From Blastococcus sp. LR1 (lineage in GTDB: Bacteria > Actinomycetota > Actinomycetes > Mycobacteriales > Geodermatophilaceae): a stretch of 64,000 nucleotides of DNA. Shown here piece after piece: positions 18,029 through 27,669 of the stretch; positions within the stretch are counted from its first letter, which is position 1, and every line of letters begins with the position of its first letter. The notes under the pieces were generated by a model, which saw only the letters and a program-made list of their open reading frames with translations, did no database searches and had not been told where the DNA came from. The translations under genes and the position numbers were made by a program. The stretch lies in the NCBI RefSeq assembly GCF_020166105.1, contig NZ_JAIUJY010000004.1:496001-560000 (forward strand). The letters run 5' to 3'.

Positions 18029-18076
18029 GCGGGTAGGCCCTCGGGCGCTTCCGGAGCCCCGGCTACTGTCGGCACC

Positions 18077-18688
18077 GTGCCCGCCGACGAGCCTGCCCAC
18101 CGGGCACGCGTGGTCGTGCTGATCTCCGGCACCGGCTCGCTGTGCGCCGCCCTGCTGGCCGCCACCGACGACCCCGCCTATCCGGCCGAGGTCGTCGCCG
18201 TGGGGGCCGATCGGGACGCGCCGGGGCTCGAGCACGCCCGGAACCGGGGCCTGCCCACGTTCGTCTGCGCGCTCGGGGAGCTGACCGACCGCGCCGCCTG
18301 GGACCGAGCGCTGGCCGAGCGGATCGCCGCCTTCGAGCCCGACCTCGTGGTCTCGGCGGGGTTCATGAAGATCGTCGGGCCGGCGGTGCTCGACCGCTTC
18401 GAGGGCCGTCTGATCAACACCCACCCGGCGCTGCTGCCGCTGTTCCCCGGCGCGCACGCCGTGCGGGACGCGCTGGCCGCCGGTGCCGGCGTGACCGGAT
18501 CGACCGTGCACGTGGTCGACGCCGGCGTGGACACCGGGCCGGTGCTGGCACAGCGCGAGGTGCCGGTCCTGCCGGGCGACGACGAGGCGAGCCTGCACGA
18601 GCGGATCAAGGACGTGGAGCGCGAGCTCCTGGTGGAGACGGTGGCGGCCTTCGTCACCTCCAGAACGACGAGGAAGAGCCCCGAATGA
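18077..18688 (+). CDS. purN: Phosphoribosylglycinamide formyltransferase
   Basis: A 203-residue GAR transformylase for the third step of purine synthesis, using 10-formyl-THF. The catalytic triad is present: N114 and H116 in INTHPALLP and D152 in VDTGP; the phosphate-binding SGTGS sits at the N-terminus. The ATGA overlap with purH makes a two-gene operon. TACTGT (18064-18069) ends 7 nt before the GTG, and no ribosome site is visible, so the message is probably leaderless. Confidence 0.97.
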   Translation: MPADEPAHRARVVVLISGTGSLCAALLAATDDPAYPAEVVAVGADRDAPGLEHARNRGLPTFVCALGELTDRAAWDRALAERIAAFEPDLVVSAGFMKIVGPAVLDRFEGRLINTHPALLPLFPGAHAVRDALAAGAGVTGSTVHVVDAGVDTGPVLAQREVPVLPGDDEASLHERIKDVERELLVETVAAFVTSRTTRKSPE

Positions 18689-20238
18689 GCGAGCGCAGCC
18701 CCATCCGTCGTGCCCTGCTGGGCGTGTACGACAAGACCGGGATCGAGGAACTGGCCCGTGGGCTGGCCGCCGCGGGCGTCGAGCTGGTCAGCACCGGCGC
18801 GACCGCCCGCCGGATCGCCGAGGCAGGGGTGCCGGTCACGCCGGTGGAGCAGGTGACCGGGTTCCCCGAGTGCCTCGACGGCCGCGTGAAGACGCTGCAT
18901 CCCGCCGTGCACGCGGGCATCCTGGCCGACCGCCGCAAGCCCGACCACGTGGCGCAGCTCGAGGACCTCGGCATCGCCGCCTTCGACCTCGTCGTCGTCA
19001 ACCTCTACCCGTTCACCGAGACCGTCGCCTCGGGCGCGACGTCGGACGAGTGCGTCGAGCAGATCGACATCGGCGGGCCCGCGATGGTGCGCGCCGCGGC
19101 GAAGAACCACCCCTCGGTCGCGGTCGTCGTCGACCCGGCGAACTACGACGACGTCCTGGCCGCGGTCTCCGCCGGCGGCTTCACCCTCGCCGGGCGGCAG
19201 AAGCTGGCCGCCGCCGCGTTCCGGCACACCGCGAGCTACGACACCGCCGTCGCCTCCTGGATGGGCAGCGTGCTCGCGCCCGACGAGGAGACCGCCTTCC
19301 CGGAGTGGGTCGGCGCGACCTGGGAGCGGGCCGACGTCCTGCGCTACGGCGAGAACCCGCACCAGCAGGCCGCCCTCTACCGGGGTGGAGCGGCGCTCGG
19401 CCTCGCGCACGCCGAGCAGCTGCACGGCAAGGCCATGTCCTACAACAACTACGTCGACACCGACGCCGCCTGGCGGGCCGCGCACGACCACGACGAGGCC
19501 TGCGTCGCGATCATCAAGCACGCGAACCCGTGCGGGATCGCCGTCGGCGCCGACATCGCCGCCGCGCACCGCAAGGCGCACGCCTGCGACCCGCTGTCGG
19601 CCTTCGGCGGTGTCATCGCGGCCAACCGCGAGGTGGACCTGACCATGGCCGAGCAGGTCTCGGAGGTGTTCACCGAGGTCGTCGTGGCGCCGTCGTTCAC
19701 CGAGGACGCGCTGCGCGTGCTGACCGGCAAGAAGAACGTCCGGCTGCTCCGCCTGCCGCACGCACCCGCCGGCGGGGCGGAGATCCGCCCGATCGGCGGG
19801 GGACTGCTGATGCAGACCGTCGACCGGATCGACGCCGAAGGTGACGACCCCACGACCTGGACCCTCGCCACCGGCGAGCCCCTGGACGCCGCGGGCCTGG
19901 ACGACCTGGTCTTCGCCTGGCGGGCGGTGCGCGCGGTCAAGAGCAACGCGATCCTGCTGGCCCACGACCGCGCGACGGTCGGCGTCGGCATGGGCCAGGT
20001 CAACCGGGTCGACTCGGCGCGGCTCGCCGTCTCCCGGGCGGGGGAGCGGGCCGCGGGTTCGGTCGCCGCGTCCGATGCGTTCTTCCCGTTCGCCGACGGC
20101 CTGCAGGTGCTGCTCGACGCCGGCGTGCGAGCGGTCGTGCAGCCCGGCGGCTCGGTGCGGGACGAGGAGGTCGTCGCCGCCGCGGCGGCCGCCGGCGCGT
20201 CGCTGTACCTGACCGGCACACGCCACTTCGCGCACTGA
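18685..20238 (+). CDS. purH: Bifunctional AICAR transformylase/IMP cyclohydrolase
   Basis: A 517-residue enzyme for the last two steps of IMP synthesis. The N-terminal 200 residues are the MGS-like IMP cyclohydrolase ([27 protein letters not shown]), the rest the transformylase with KHANPCG and a C-terminal LYLTGTRHF end. Length and ends match the family. Its ATG overlaps the purN stop. The stop codon is followed at once by a palindromic repeat copy. Confidence 0.98.
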   Translation: MSERSPIRRALLGVYDKTGIEELARGLAAAGVELVSTGATARRIAEAGVPVTPVEQVTGFPECLDGRVKTLHPAVHAGILADRRKPDHVAQLEDLGIAAFDLVVVNLYPFTETVASGATSDECVEQIDIGGPAMVRAAAKNHPSVAVVVDPANYDDVLAAVSAGGFTLAGRQKLAAAAFRHTASYDTAVASWMGSVLAPDEETAFPEWVGATWERADVLRYGENPHQQAALYRGGAALGLAHAEQLHGKAMSYNNYVDTDAAWRAAHDHDEACVAIIKHANPCGIAVGADIAAAHRKAHACDPLSAFGGVIAANREVDLTMAEQVSEVFTEVVVAPSFTEDALRVLTGKKNVRLLRLPHAPAGGAEIRPIGGGLLMQTVDRIDAEGDDPTTWTLATGEPLDAAGLDDLVFAWRAVRAVKSNAILLAHDRATVGVGMGQVNRVDSARLAVSRAGERAAGSVAASDAFFPFADGLQVLLDAGVRAVVQPGGSVRDEEVVAAAAAAGASLYLTGTRHFAH

Positions 20239-20239
20239 T

Positions 20240-20298
20240 GAAGGACCCCCTCGCCCCCCGTCCCTCGCAGGCCCGGGCCGGGTCCCTGCGAGGGGGCC
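20240..20298. repeat. Dispersed palindromic repeat, copy 2 (after purH)
   Basis: Begins 2 nt after the purH stop with AAGGACCCCC and ends AGGGGGCC. CCCTCGC and GCGAGGG stretches pair across the centre. Same layout as the copies at 15497, 24458 and 49314. Confidence 0.6.
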
Positions 20299-20306
20299 GG
20301 CCTCAT

Positions 20307-20918
20307 GTGGGGCCACCCGAGAGCGGAGCAGTCCTCGAGGGGGAGGACTTCGCCCGCGTCGACTGGTTGGGCGCCGAGCTCGACGGCGTCACCTTCACCC
20401 GCTGCCGGTTCGACGACGCCGAGCTGGAGGACCTGGTCACCCGGCGCTGCGTGTTCGACAACTGCGTGCTCACCGGCGTCCGCATGGCCGGTGCGCGGCA
20501 CCTCGGCTCGGCGTTCCTGTCCTGCCGGTTCGATCGCGCGAAGCTCATCGACGTCACCTGGGACGGCTGCAAGCTCACCGGCTCGCAGTTCCCCGGGGCG
20601 CAGCTGCGGCCGATGACGGCAACGGAGTGCGACTGGAGCTTCACCTCGCTGCGCGGCGCCGACCTGTCGGGGCTGGACCTGTCCCGTCAGCGGTTCCGGG
20701 ACGCCGATCTGACCGACGCCGACCTGCGCGAGTGCGACCTGACCGGCGCCCTGCTGGACCGCAGCCGACTGCAGGGCACGAAGCTGCGCGGCGCGGACCT
20801 GCGCGGCGCGTCGACCGACGAGATCAACTGGCGGGCCTTCGACCTCACGGGCGTGCGGCTGGACCTCGCGCAGGCGGTGCAGTTCACCAGCTCGCACGGC
20901 GCGCTCATCGGCGACTGA
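20307..20918 (+). CDS. Pentapeptide-repeat protein
   Basis: About 203 residues of A(D/N)LxX-type pentapeptide repeats forming a right-handed quadrilateral helix: an early block (GAELDGVTFTRCRFDDAEL) and a clear later one (LRGADLSGLDLS, DADLTDADLREC). Function is unknown; some members mimic DNA and protect gyrase, but nothing here shows that. Start choice: an ATG at 20238 overlaps the purH stop, but that start would translate the palindromic repeat as an N-terminal extension, so the in-frame GTG after the repeat is preferred. Confidence 0.75.
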   Translation: MGPPESGAVLEGEDFARVDWLGAELDGVTFTRCRFDDAELEDLVTRRCVFDNCVLTGVRMAGARHLGSAFLSCRFDRAKLIDVTWDGCKLTGSQFPGAQLRPMTATECDWSFTSLRGADLSGLDLSRQRFRDADLTDADLRECDLTGALLDRSRLQGTKLRGADLRGASTDEINWRAFDLTGVRLDLAQAVQFTSSHGALIGD

Positions 20919-21168
20919 GCGCGACCGGATCCGCCGCTGAAGCCCTGCTCGTGGACCGGTACGACGACGAGCCGTGGACCGTCGTCGTGGAGAGGCGCCG
21001 GATGCCGGGCTGAGTCCCAGCCCTTCCGCGATCCGGTGACCAGGGTCGCGACCGAGCCGACCGCGGCTCCGACGCCGAGGCGACGGCGCTGGCGTGGTGG
21101 CGGCTGCTGACCCTCGCTCGGGCGCGGCGGGGGCATCTTCCACTGCGTCGGCATCGAGGAGCGGCACG
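20919..21168. other. Intergenic remnant region
   Basis: 250 bp without a convincing gene. 21018-21053 matches 31 of 36 bases at the 3' end of the membrane gene at 21710 (same orientation) but has lost the stop codon, so it looks like a decayed partial duplicate. A plus-strand frame ending at 21013 (DRYDDEPWTVVVERRRMPG) looks like the tail of a lost gene, without a plausible start. Confidence 0.45.
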
Positions 21169-21642
21169 ATGTCCGATGTGACGGCACCGACCGCTTCTCC
21201 CTCTCGCGTGTGGCGCGTCAGCCGATCCGGCCGGATCTGGGTGGCGGTCATCGCCGGCCTGCCGACGTTGGCGGCACTGACGATGTCGATCCAGGCGCTC
21301 GTCCACCTGTCCAGCGACTACGCGATCGACGGTCTGGCCGCCGGCGGGACCGCTGCGGTGCTCTGGCTAGGGGCCTGGTGGGTGGCCCTGCGTCCACGGC
21401 TGGTCCTGACCGCAGACGAGGTGACCGTGGTGAACCCGTGGAGCACCCGGCATGTGCCTCTCGCCGATGTGGTCACCGTGGCGCCGGGCTTCGCCGCGGC
21501 CCGAGTGCAGCTGCGCAGCGGGTCCTCCGTGGCGGTGTGGGCGTTGGCCGATGTGGCCGGGGCACTGTCGACCCGAGGCCGCCGGGCACGCGAGGCGGCC
21601 TCGGCCATCGCCGAGGCGCAGCATCGGGCCGGTCTGCGGTAG
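21169..21642 (+). CDS. Small membrane protein with bacterial PH-like domain
   Basis: A 157-residue protein with two membrane spans (about 22-45 and 52-72) followed by a PH-like segment typical of DUF-type bacterial PH proteins: RPRLVLTADEVTVVNPW then LADVVTVAPG and a C-terminal helix. Such domains are common in actinobacterial membrane proteins of unknown role. GAGGAG about 10 nt upstream supports the ATG. Confidence 0.75.
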   Translation: MSDVTAPTASPSRVWRVSRSGRIWVAVIAGLPTLAALTMSIQALVHLSSDYAIDGLAAGGTAAVLWLGAWWVALRPRLVLTADEVTVVNPWSTRHVPLADVVTVAPGFAAARVQLRSGSSVAVWALADVAGALSTRGRRAREAASAIAEAQHRAGLR

Positions 21643-21708
21643 CAGGCGGCGGGTGCATCCGGCGCAAGTGCGGGGCAGTGCCGTAGAGGTGGCTCAGCAC
21701 ACGGAGCG

Positions 21709-22236
21709 TCAGCCCTTCCGCGGCCCGGTGACCAGGGCTGCGCCCGCGCCGAGCAGGCCGAGGACGGCGACGGCGATCGCCCACCAGAAGCCGGTGCCGA
21801 AGAAGCCGAGGTCGAAGTCGGCGGCGATCAGCGGCACGAGCACGGCCCAGACGACGAGCGCGCTCACCACACCGGCGAGCAGGCCGAGCGGCCGGTGGTT
21901 GCGCGCGGGCCTGAACATCAGCAGGCCGAGCACGAGCAGCACCCCGCCGCCCAGCACGATCACCACCGGCTGCCACAGCCCGGTGTCCACGACGTCGCCG
22001 AGGTCGGTCAGGCCGCGCCGCACGAAGTCCAGGCCGGTGGCGTCGTCGTCGGCCAGCCACCGCAGCACCAGGCTCACCCCCGCGGCGAGGCCGGCGAGCA
22101 GGAGAAGCACCCCGGCCCACGGGTCGGGGCGCCGGAAGACCGTCCGGTCGGTGGACCAGGACGGTGCCGTGGCGCCGCCGGGCATCGAGGCGGCGGACAT
22201 CTCGGTCGTGGCGGGTTCCTGCTCGCGCTCGGTCAT
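21709..22236 (-). CDS. Four-span membrane protein of unknown function
   Basis: A 175-residue protein with a charged 40-residue N-terminus and four hydrophobic helices (about 42-60, 88-108, 117-137, 145-168). A [13 protein letters not shown] tail follows. No family was recognised. It is divergent from folD. A degraded copy of its last codons lies at 21018-21053. Confidence 0.7.
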   Translation of the reverse strand: MTEREQEPATTEMSAASMPGGATAPSWSTDRTVFRRPDPWAGVLLLLAGLAAGVSLVLRWLADDDATGLDFVRRGLTDLGDVVDTGLWQPVVIVLGGGVLLVLGLLMFRPARNHRPLGLLAGVVSALVVWAVLVPLIAADFDLGFFGTGFWWAIAVAVLGLLGAGAALVTGPRKG

Positions 22237-22305
22237 CGCGCACCTCCTGCCGGGAGCCTAGGGCCGCGGGCGCCGTCCCGGGGGTGGCTCGGGCAGACTG
22301 TCTCC

Positions 22306-23160
22306 GTGACCGCGACGACTCTGGACGGCAAGGCCACGGCGGCAGCGATCCGCACCGAGCTCACCGAGCGGGTGGCCGCCCTCACCGCGGCCGGTCACCG
22401 GCCCGGCCTCGGCACCCTGCTGGTCGGCGACGACCCGGGCAGCCGCTGGTACGTCAACGCCAAGCACTCCGACTGCGCCCAGGTCGGCATCGCCAGCATC
22501 CAGCGCGAGCTGCCGGCCGACGCGACCGAGCAGGACGTGCTCGACGTCGTCGCCGAGCTCAACGCCGACGAGTCGTGCACCGGCTACATCGTCCAGCTGC
22601 CGCTTCCGAAGCACATCGACGAGGCGAAGGTCCTGGAGGCCATGGACCCGGCCAAGGACGCCGACGGCCTGCACCCGGTGAACCTGGGCCGGCTCGTGCT
22701 CGGCGTACCCGGGCCGCTGCCGTGCACGCCGGTGGGCATCGTCGAGCTGCTCCGCCGCTACGACGTCCCGCTGAACGGCGCGGAGGTCGTCGTCGTCGGC
22801 CGTGGCATCACCGTCGGCCGGCCGCTGGGCCTGCTGCTCACCCGCCGCAGCGAGAACGCGACGGTCACGCTCTGCCACACCGGCACCCGCGACCTGGCCG
22901 CCCACCTGCGGAACGCCGACGTCGTCGTCGCCGCGGCCGGCGTCCCCGACCTGATCACCGCCGAGCTGGTCAAGCCCGGTGCCGCCGTGCTCGACGTGGG
23001 TGTCAGCCGGGTCGACGGGAAGATCGCCGGCGACGTCGCGAAGGACGTCGTCAAGGTCGCCGGGCACGTGGCGCCGAACCCCGGGGGAGTCGGGCCCATG
23101 ACCCGCGCGATGCTGCTGCAGAACGTCGTCCTCGCCGCCGAGCAGGCCGCCGCCCGGTGA
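22306..23160 (+). CDS. folD: Bifunctional methylenetetrahydrofolate dehydrogenase/cyclohydrolase
   Basis: A 284-residue FolD, interconverting methylene-, methenyl- and 10-formyl-THF and so supplying PurN and PurH. The catalytic YVxxK motif is YVNAK (Y49, K53); [18 protein letters not shown], the PCTP motif and [11 protein letters not shown] (NADP loop) follow, ending with [19 protein letters not shown] (22294-22299) ends 6 nt before the GTG. The stop overlaps the downstream DUF3017 gene by GTGA. Confidence 0.97.
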   Translation: MTATTLDGKATAAAIRTELTERVAALTAAGHRPGLGTLLVGDDPGSRWYVNAKHSDCAQVGIASIQRELPADATEQDVLDVVAELNADESCTGYIVQLPLPKHIDEAKVLEAMDPAKDADGLHPVNLGRLVLGVPGPLPCTPVGIVELLRRYDVPLNGAEVVVVGRGITVGRPLGLLLTRRSENATVTLCHTGTRDLAAHLRNADVVVAAAGVPDLITAELVKPGAAVLDVGVSRVDGKIAGDVAKDVVKVAGHVAPNPGGVGPMTRAMLLQNVVLAAEQAAAR

Positions 23161-23456
23161 CCCGCCCGCCGCTCTACGTGCGCCGGCCGTTCCTGGCCGG
23201 GCTGGTCCGCCAGCTGCCGCTGCTGGCGGTGCTCGTGGCCGTCGCGGTCGGCCTGCTGTTGGTCACCTTCGAGCACTGGCGCATCGGCCTGGTGGTCGTC
23301 GGCCTCTCGCTCGTGGGCGCCGCGCTGCTTCGGCTGCTGCTCCCGGTTCGGCGGGTCGGCTTCCTCGCCGTGCGCAGCCGCGCGGTCGACGTCGTCCTGC
23401 TCGCGACGGCCGGACTGGTGCTGACCGCCTTCGCACTGGCGATCCCCGGCGCGTGA
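23157..23456 (+). CDS. DUF3017 small membrane protein
   Basis: A 99-residue protein with three membrane helices (about 15-34, 39-58, 75-95) and Arg-rich loops. DUF3017 genes commonly follow folD in actinobacteria; the GTG start overlaps the folD stop, so expression is coupled. Function unknown. Confidence 0.85.
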   Translation: MTRPPLYVRRPFLAGLVRQLPLLAVLVAVAVGLLLVTFEHWRIGLVVVGLSLVGAALLRLLLPVRRVGFLAVRSRAVDVVLLATAGLVLTAFALAIPGA

Positions 23457-23486
23457 CCCGCAGCAGCGCAGGGAGCCGGTGAGGGC

Positions 23487-23492
23487 TAGGTT
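23487..23492 (+). promoter_or_regulatory. -10 hexamer of leaderless mdh
   Basis: TAGGTT, seven bases before the mdh ATG, fits TANNNT. No Shine-Dalgarno lies between it and the start. Confidence 0.5.
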
Positions 23493-23499
23493 GGCGGCC

Positions 23500-24453
23500 A
23501 TGGCAGCGCAGCCCAGGAACGGCAAGGTCACCGTCGTCGGTGCCGGCTTCTACGGCTCCACCACCGCACTCCGCCTCGCGGAGTACGACATCTTCGAGAC
23601 CGTTGTCCTCACCGACATCGTCGAGGGCAAGCCCGAGGGCCTCGCCCTCGACATGAACCAGTCCCGGCCCATCGAGGGCTTCGAGACGAAGGTCGTCGGC
23701 GTCGGCGGTGGCTCCTACGAGGGCACCGAGGGTTCCGACGTCGTCGTCGTGACCGCCGGGCTGCCCCGCAAGCCGGGCATGAGCCGCATGGATCTCATCG
23801 AGACCAACGCCGGGATCGTCCGGCAGGTGTCGGAGAACATCGCGAAGACCTCGCCCGACGCGGTGGTCATCGTCGTCTCCAACCCGCTGGACGAGATGAC
23901 CGCGCTGGCGCAGATGGCCACCGGCTTCGAGCACCAGAAGGTCATGGGCCAGGCCGGGATGCTCGACACGGCCCGCTTCACCAACTTCGTGGCCGAGGAG
24001 CTCGGCGTCCCCGTGCACTCGGTGCGGACGCTGACCCTGGGCTCGCACGGCGAGACGATGGTGCCGGTGCCCTCGCGCTGCACCGTCGACGGCAAGCCGC
24101 TGGCCGACGTGCTGGCCGCCGACCGGATCGAGCACCTCGTGCAGCGCACCCGCAACGGTGGCGCCGAGGTCGTCGCGCTCCTGAAGACCGGGTCGGCCTA
24201 CTACGCTCCGTCCGCCGCTGCGGCCCGCATGGCCCGCGCGGTCATGGAGGACTCCGGCGCCGTGATGCCGGTGTGCACCTGGGTGGACGGCGAGTACGGC
24301 ATCTCCGGGGTGTACCTGGGGGTGGAGGCCGAGATCGGCCGGGGCGGCGTGACGCGCGTCGTCGAGAGCGACCTGTCCGACGACGAGCTGGCTGGTCTGC
24401 GCGAAGCGGCCGAAGCGGTGCGCGCGAAGCAGGCCGACGTAGCCGACCTCTGA
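23500..24453 (+). CDS. mdh: Malate dehydrogenase, lactate-dehydrogenase-like type
   Basis: A 317-residue NAD-dependent enzyme oxidising malate to oxaloacetate. GAGFYGS (14-20) binds NAD; R90 and R96 in LPRKPGMSR, R159, and the catalytic H183 in GSHGETM are in place, with Arg at 90 favouring dicarboxylates. A GTG 21 bp upstream is rejected because the -10-like TAGGTT would lie inside that extension. It stands 81 bp before icd, with a palindromic repeat in the gap. Confidence 0.95.
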   Translation: MAAQPRNGKVTVVGAGFYGSTTALRLAEYDIFETVVLTDIVEGKPEGLALDMNQSRPIEGFETKVVGVGGGSYEGTEGSDVVVVTAGLPRKPGMSRMDLIETNAGIVRQVSENIAKTSPDAVVIVVSNPLDEMTALAQMATGFEHQKVMGQAGMLDTARFTNFVAEELGVPVHSVRTLTLGSHGETMVPVPSRCTVDGKPLADVLAADRIEHLVQRTRNGGAEVVALLKTGSAYYAPSAAAARMARAVMEDSGAVMPVCTWVDGEYGISGVYLGVEAEIGRGGVTRVVESDLSDDELAGLREAAEAVRAKQADVADL

Positions 24454-24457
24454 AAAC

Positions 24458-24512
24458 GGACCCCACTGCCCCCCACCGCTCGAAGCTCGCGGCGGGGCCC
24501 TGCAGCGGGGCC
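24458..24512. repeat. Dispersed palindromic repeat, copy 3 (between mdh and icd)
   Basis: GGACCCCACTGCCCCCC opens and GCAGCGGGGCC closes; the ends pair over roughly ten bases. It ends 22 bp before the icd start. Confidence 0.6.
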
Positions 24513-24534
24513 ACGAGAGCAACAAGGAGAACGC

Positions 24535-25749
24535 GTGAGCAAGATCAAGGTCGAGGGCACCGTCGTCGAGCTCGACGGCGACGAGATGACCCGGATCATC
24601 TGGCAGTTCATCAAGGACCAGCTGATCCTCCCGTACCTCGACGTCAACCTCGAGTACTACGACCTGGGCATGGAGTCGCGTGACGCGACCGACGACCAGA
24701 TCACCATCGACTCCGCCAACGCCATCAAGAAGCACGGCGTCGGCGTCAAGTGCGCGACCATCACGCCGGACGAGGCGCGGGTCGAGGAGTTCGGCCTGAA
24801 GAAGATGTGGCGGTCCCCGAACGGGACGATCCGCAACATCCTCGGCGGCGTGATCTTCCGCGAGCCGATCATCATGCAGAACGTGCCGCGCCTGGTGCCG
24901 GGCTGGACCAAGCCGATCATCGTCGGCCGTCACGCCTACGGCGACCAGTACCGCGCCACCGACTTCAAGTTCCCGTCGGCCGGCAAGCTCACCGTCACCT
25001 TCACCCCGGACGACGGCTCGCAGCCCATCGAGCACGAGGTCTTCCAGGCGCCCGGCGCCGGCGTCTCGCTGTCGATGTACAACCTCGACGACTCGATCCG
25101 CGACTTCGCGCGCGCCTCGCTGAACTACGGCCTGGACCGCAAGTTCCCGGTCTACCTGTCCACGAAGAACACGATCCTCAAGGCCTACGACGGCCGGTTC
25201 AAGGACATCTTCGAGGAGACCTTCCAGGCGGAGTTCAAGGACAAGTTCGCCGAGGCCGGCATCACCTACGAGCACCGGCTCATCGACGACATGGTCGCCG
25301 CCTCGCTCAAGTGGGAGGGCGGCTACGTCTGGGCCTGCAAGAACTACGACGGTGACGTGCAGTCCGACACCGTCGCGCAGGGCTTCGGCTCGCTCGGCCT
25401 CATGACCTCGGTGCTCGCGACCCCGGACGGCCGCACGGTCGAGGCCGAGGCCGCCCACGGCACGGTGACCCGTCACTACCGCCAGCACCAGCAGGGCAAG
25501 GAGACGTCGACCAACCCGATCGCGTCGATCTTCGCCTGGACCCGGGGCCTCGCGCACCGCGGCAAGCTGGACAACACCCCCGAGGTCACCCGCTTCGCCG
25601 AGACCCTCGAGCGCGTCTGCATCGAGACCGTCGAGAGCGGCAAGATGACCAAGGACCTGGCGCTGCTGATCTCCAAGGACAGCCCCTGGCTGACCACCCA
25701 GGACTTCCTGGCGGCGATCGACACCAACCTGCAGAAGGCCATGGCCTGA
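24535..25749 (+). CDS. icd: NADP-dependent isocitrate dehydrogenase, homodimeric type
   Basis: A 404-residue enzyme of the eukaryotic-like dimeric class. [10 protein letters not shown] at the N-terminus, [12 protein letters not shown] for isocitrate binding, [14 protein letters not shown] middle and [24 protein letters not shown] for metal binding are present, ending with the NADP-binding [16 protein letters not shown]. It makes 2-oxoglutarate and NADPH. AAGGAGAAC just upstream supports the start. Confidence 0.97.
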   Translation: MSKIKVEGTVVELDGDEMTRIIWQFIKDQLILPYLDVNLEYYDLGMESRDATDDQITIDSANAIKKHGVGVKCATITPDEARVEEFGLKKMWRSPNGTIRNILGGVIFREPIIMQNVPRLVPGWTKPIIVGRHAYGDQYRATDFKFPSAGKLTVTFTPDDGSQPIEHEVFQAPGAGVSLSMYNLDDSIRDFARASLNYGLDRKFPVYLSTKNTILKAYDGRFKDIFEETFQAEFKDKFAEAGITYEHRLIDDMVAASLKWEGGYVWACKNYDGDVQSDTVAQGFGSLGLMTSVLATPDGRTVEAEAAHGTVTRHYRQHQQGKETSTNPIASIFAWTRGLAHRGKLDNTPEVTRFAETLERVCIETVESGKMTKDLALLISKDSPWLTTQDFLAAIDTNLQKAMA

Positions 25750-25761
25750 TCCAGGCGCTGA

Positions 25762-25799
25762 CAGAGCGGCCCTTCGCCTCCGGGCGGGGGGCCGCTCTG
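25762..25799 (+). terminator. Hairpin terminator of icd
   Basis: An 11-bp stem (25762-25772 with 25789-25799) around a 16-nt loop, 12 bp after the icd stop. Confidence 0.7.
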
Positions 25800-25879
25800 C
25801 GTTCAGGCGGGCGCCTAGACGCGCCGAATGGGGGCTGCGGCGTCCCTCCGAAGCCCTATCTGACGACTCTCGGTGGCCT

Positions 25880-26545
25880 GTGGACGGCGGCAGCACCCTG
25901 GCTCGCGGTTCGGCAGGCGTGCGCGGTGCCCACACCCCGCCGACCGGAGGTCCTGCGGGAGCGGTGTTCCGGAGTCGGGGCGTCGTGGCGGACGGCGTCC
26001 TGACCAGGGACGAGCTTCGCAGTGCGGCGTGGAAGCGGCTGTTCCACGGGATCTACGCCGACGCCGAGCTGCCGGAGTCGTTCGCGGTCGACACACCCGG
26101 CCCGATCGAGATGGTCGTACCGCCGGGATCGCGATTCGGGGCCGCGGCCGGTCTGCGCGTTCGGCGAGCTCCGCTACCGATCACCGACGTCGTGGTCCGC
26201 GGTCGGTTCCGGTGCACCTCCGGGTTGCGCACCGCCCTCGACATCGGACGCCTGGAGCCGCTCATGGAAGCGGTTCCTGCACTGGACCAGCTCCTCGCCG
26301 CGGGGGTGGTGTCGCGGACGACCCAGGAGGCAGCTGCGGGAGAGCTGATCGGTGGGCGGGGCGTGCGCCGATGCCGTCAGGCGGTGTCGCTGCTCGACGA
26401 GCGGGCCGAGTCGCCGCCGGAGTCGAGGCTTCGGGTGCTCCTGGCGCTGGCGGGGATGCCGGCCAGGGGCCGCCGGCGGATGAAACGGCTCACCGCCCCG
26501 GGGTGGCGCGTCGTCCTCGTGACCGCGGCCGCGCTCGCGGAGTGA
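25880..26545 (+). pseudogene. Internally deleted AbiEi/DUF559-type gene
   Basis: The 221-residue frame has the shape of actinobacterial proteins with an AbiEi-like winged-helix N-terminus and a DUF559 endonuclease-like C-terminus, but with pieces missing. The helix-turn segment (RLFHGIYADAELPESF) is followed directly by a later strand; the usual 20-30 residues between are absent. After PPESRLRVLLALAGMPA the text jumps to RGRRRMKRLTAPGW, skipping the catalytic core. Both jumps are in frame. A translated product would lack the nuclease centre. Deletion sizes are estimated from memory of the family. Confidence 0.6.
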
Positions 26546-26565
26546 TCAGCCGGGCGAGGGCTGGA

Positions 26566-27354
26566 TCAGCCGAAGAGCTGGGTCCAGAAGGGGCCCTTGC
26601 CGCTGTCGGCGATGCCCACGCCGAGTCGCGACAGGTCGCAGTTCAGGATGTTCTTCCGGTGCCCGGAGCTGTTCATCCACGCGGTCATCACCGACCCCGG
26701 GTCCTGCTGACCCCAGGCGATGTTCTCCGCCCGCGCGTCCTGACCGGCGGCGTCGGCGCGGTCGAAGGGGTCGAGGCCGTCGAGGTTCACGTGGTCGAAG
26801 TAGTCGCGGTCCCGCATGTCCGCGCTGTGCGCCGCGGCGACCGAGGCGAGTCCGGCATCGGCCACGACCGGACCGCAGCCGGCGGAGGCGCGCTCCTGGT
26901 TGACCAGCGCGATCACGGCGGCCTCGCGGGAGCTGTCGACAGGGGCGGGGGCCGGGGCCGGCGCGGCCTCCAGCGGCTCCTCCGCGGGAGGCTCCTCGAC
27001 GACCGGGACCTCGACGGGGGCGGGCTCGGGCGGCGGCGCGGGCGCGACGGGGGCCGGGGCCGGCGGTGGCGGCGGCGGCGCTGCCGGTGCCGGCGCAGGA
27101 GCGTCCACGACCACCGGCTCCGGGGTCAGGGCGAACACCGACGTCGACGACTCGGGCGCGACGCCGGCCTCGTTCGGGGCCGGGGTCATGACGTCCGGCG
27201 CGAGGAGCGCGAATCCGGCAGCCCCGATCGACAGAGCCAGGCCGAGGCCGAAGCGTCGCACGTAGGAGGAGTGGCGTCGGACGACCACGCGGCGGGAGCC
27301 GGAGACGGCGGCCCGGTGGCGCGAGGGCGGACCAGCGGCGGGGGTGTGCTGCAC
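26566..27354 (-). CDS. Secreted CAP/SCP-domain protein with Pro/Ala-rich linker
   Basis: A 262-residue exported protein: signal or anchor segment near residues 35-52, an 80-residue Pro/Ala/Glu linker, and a C-terminal CAP domain (about 145-262). The CAP signature residues are visible: H in AAHSADM, E in AENIAWG, and H in SSGHRKNIL. Bacterial CAP proteins are mostly wall-associated with unclear activity. GGAG 8 nt upstream supports the GTG start. Two 9-bp direct repeats lie upstream. Confidence 0.88.
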   Translation of the reverse strand: MQHTPAAGPPSRHRAAVSGSRRVVVRRHSSYVRRFGLGLALSIGAAGFALLAPDVMTPAPNEAGVAPESSTSVFALTPEPVVVDAPAPAPAAPPPPPPAPAPVAPAPPPEPAPVEVPVVEEPPAEEPLEAAPAPAPAPVDSSREAAVIALVNQERASAGCGPVVADAGLASVAAAHSADMRDRDYFDHVNLDGLDPFDRADAAGQDARAENIAWGQQDPGSVMTAWMNSSGHRKNILNCDLSRLGVGIADSGKGPFWTQLFG

Positions 27355-27365
27355 AGGGTCACTCC

Positions 27366-27416
27366 GAGATCACGTTTCGTTATCAAGGTGAGACTAACCG
27401 TGAGCGGGAGATCACG
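27366..27416. promoter_or_regulatory. Direct repeats upstream of the CAP-domain gene
   Basis: GAGATCACG occurs at 27366-27374 and 27408-27416, 42 bp apart (four helical turns). Between them, 27385-27400 reads on the minus strand CGGTTAGTCTCACCTT, loosely like a DtxR/IdeR iron box. Confidence 0.4.
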
Positions 27417-27420
27417 CTAG

Positions 27421-27669
27421 GTGCAGCGGTCGATCTGGTTTCGGGACTGGTGGGCACCAGTACCGACCGGACCGGCCACCCTGGTTCCGACCGGGCCGCG
27501 CGGCCCGGCTGGTGGCACAGTCGAACTGGTCGCGGCTCCCGGTGGTCGGCCGCAGGAACAGGACGCGGACGTGCACGAAGCCGACGCGACGGGCGGCGGC
27601 TCGCCCGGCTGCGGGTCAGCCCGCCGCCGGCGACGACGCTCGGCGAGAGGGCGACCGCACCGAGGTGGG
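27421..27669. other. Gene-free stretch between CAP-domain gene and galE
   Basis: About 250 bp. Frames on both strands here are Arg/Pro-rich and lack codon structure; no RNA gene, repeat or convincing terminator was seen. Confidence 0.5.

Noticed and set aside
20238-20306. ATG overlapping the purH stop as start of the pentapeptide-repeat gene
   Set aside because: This extension would be entirely the palindromic repeat that is non-coding in its other three copies; kept only as an alternative.
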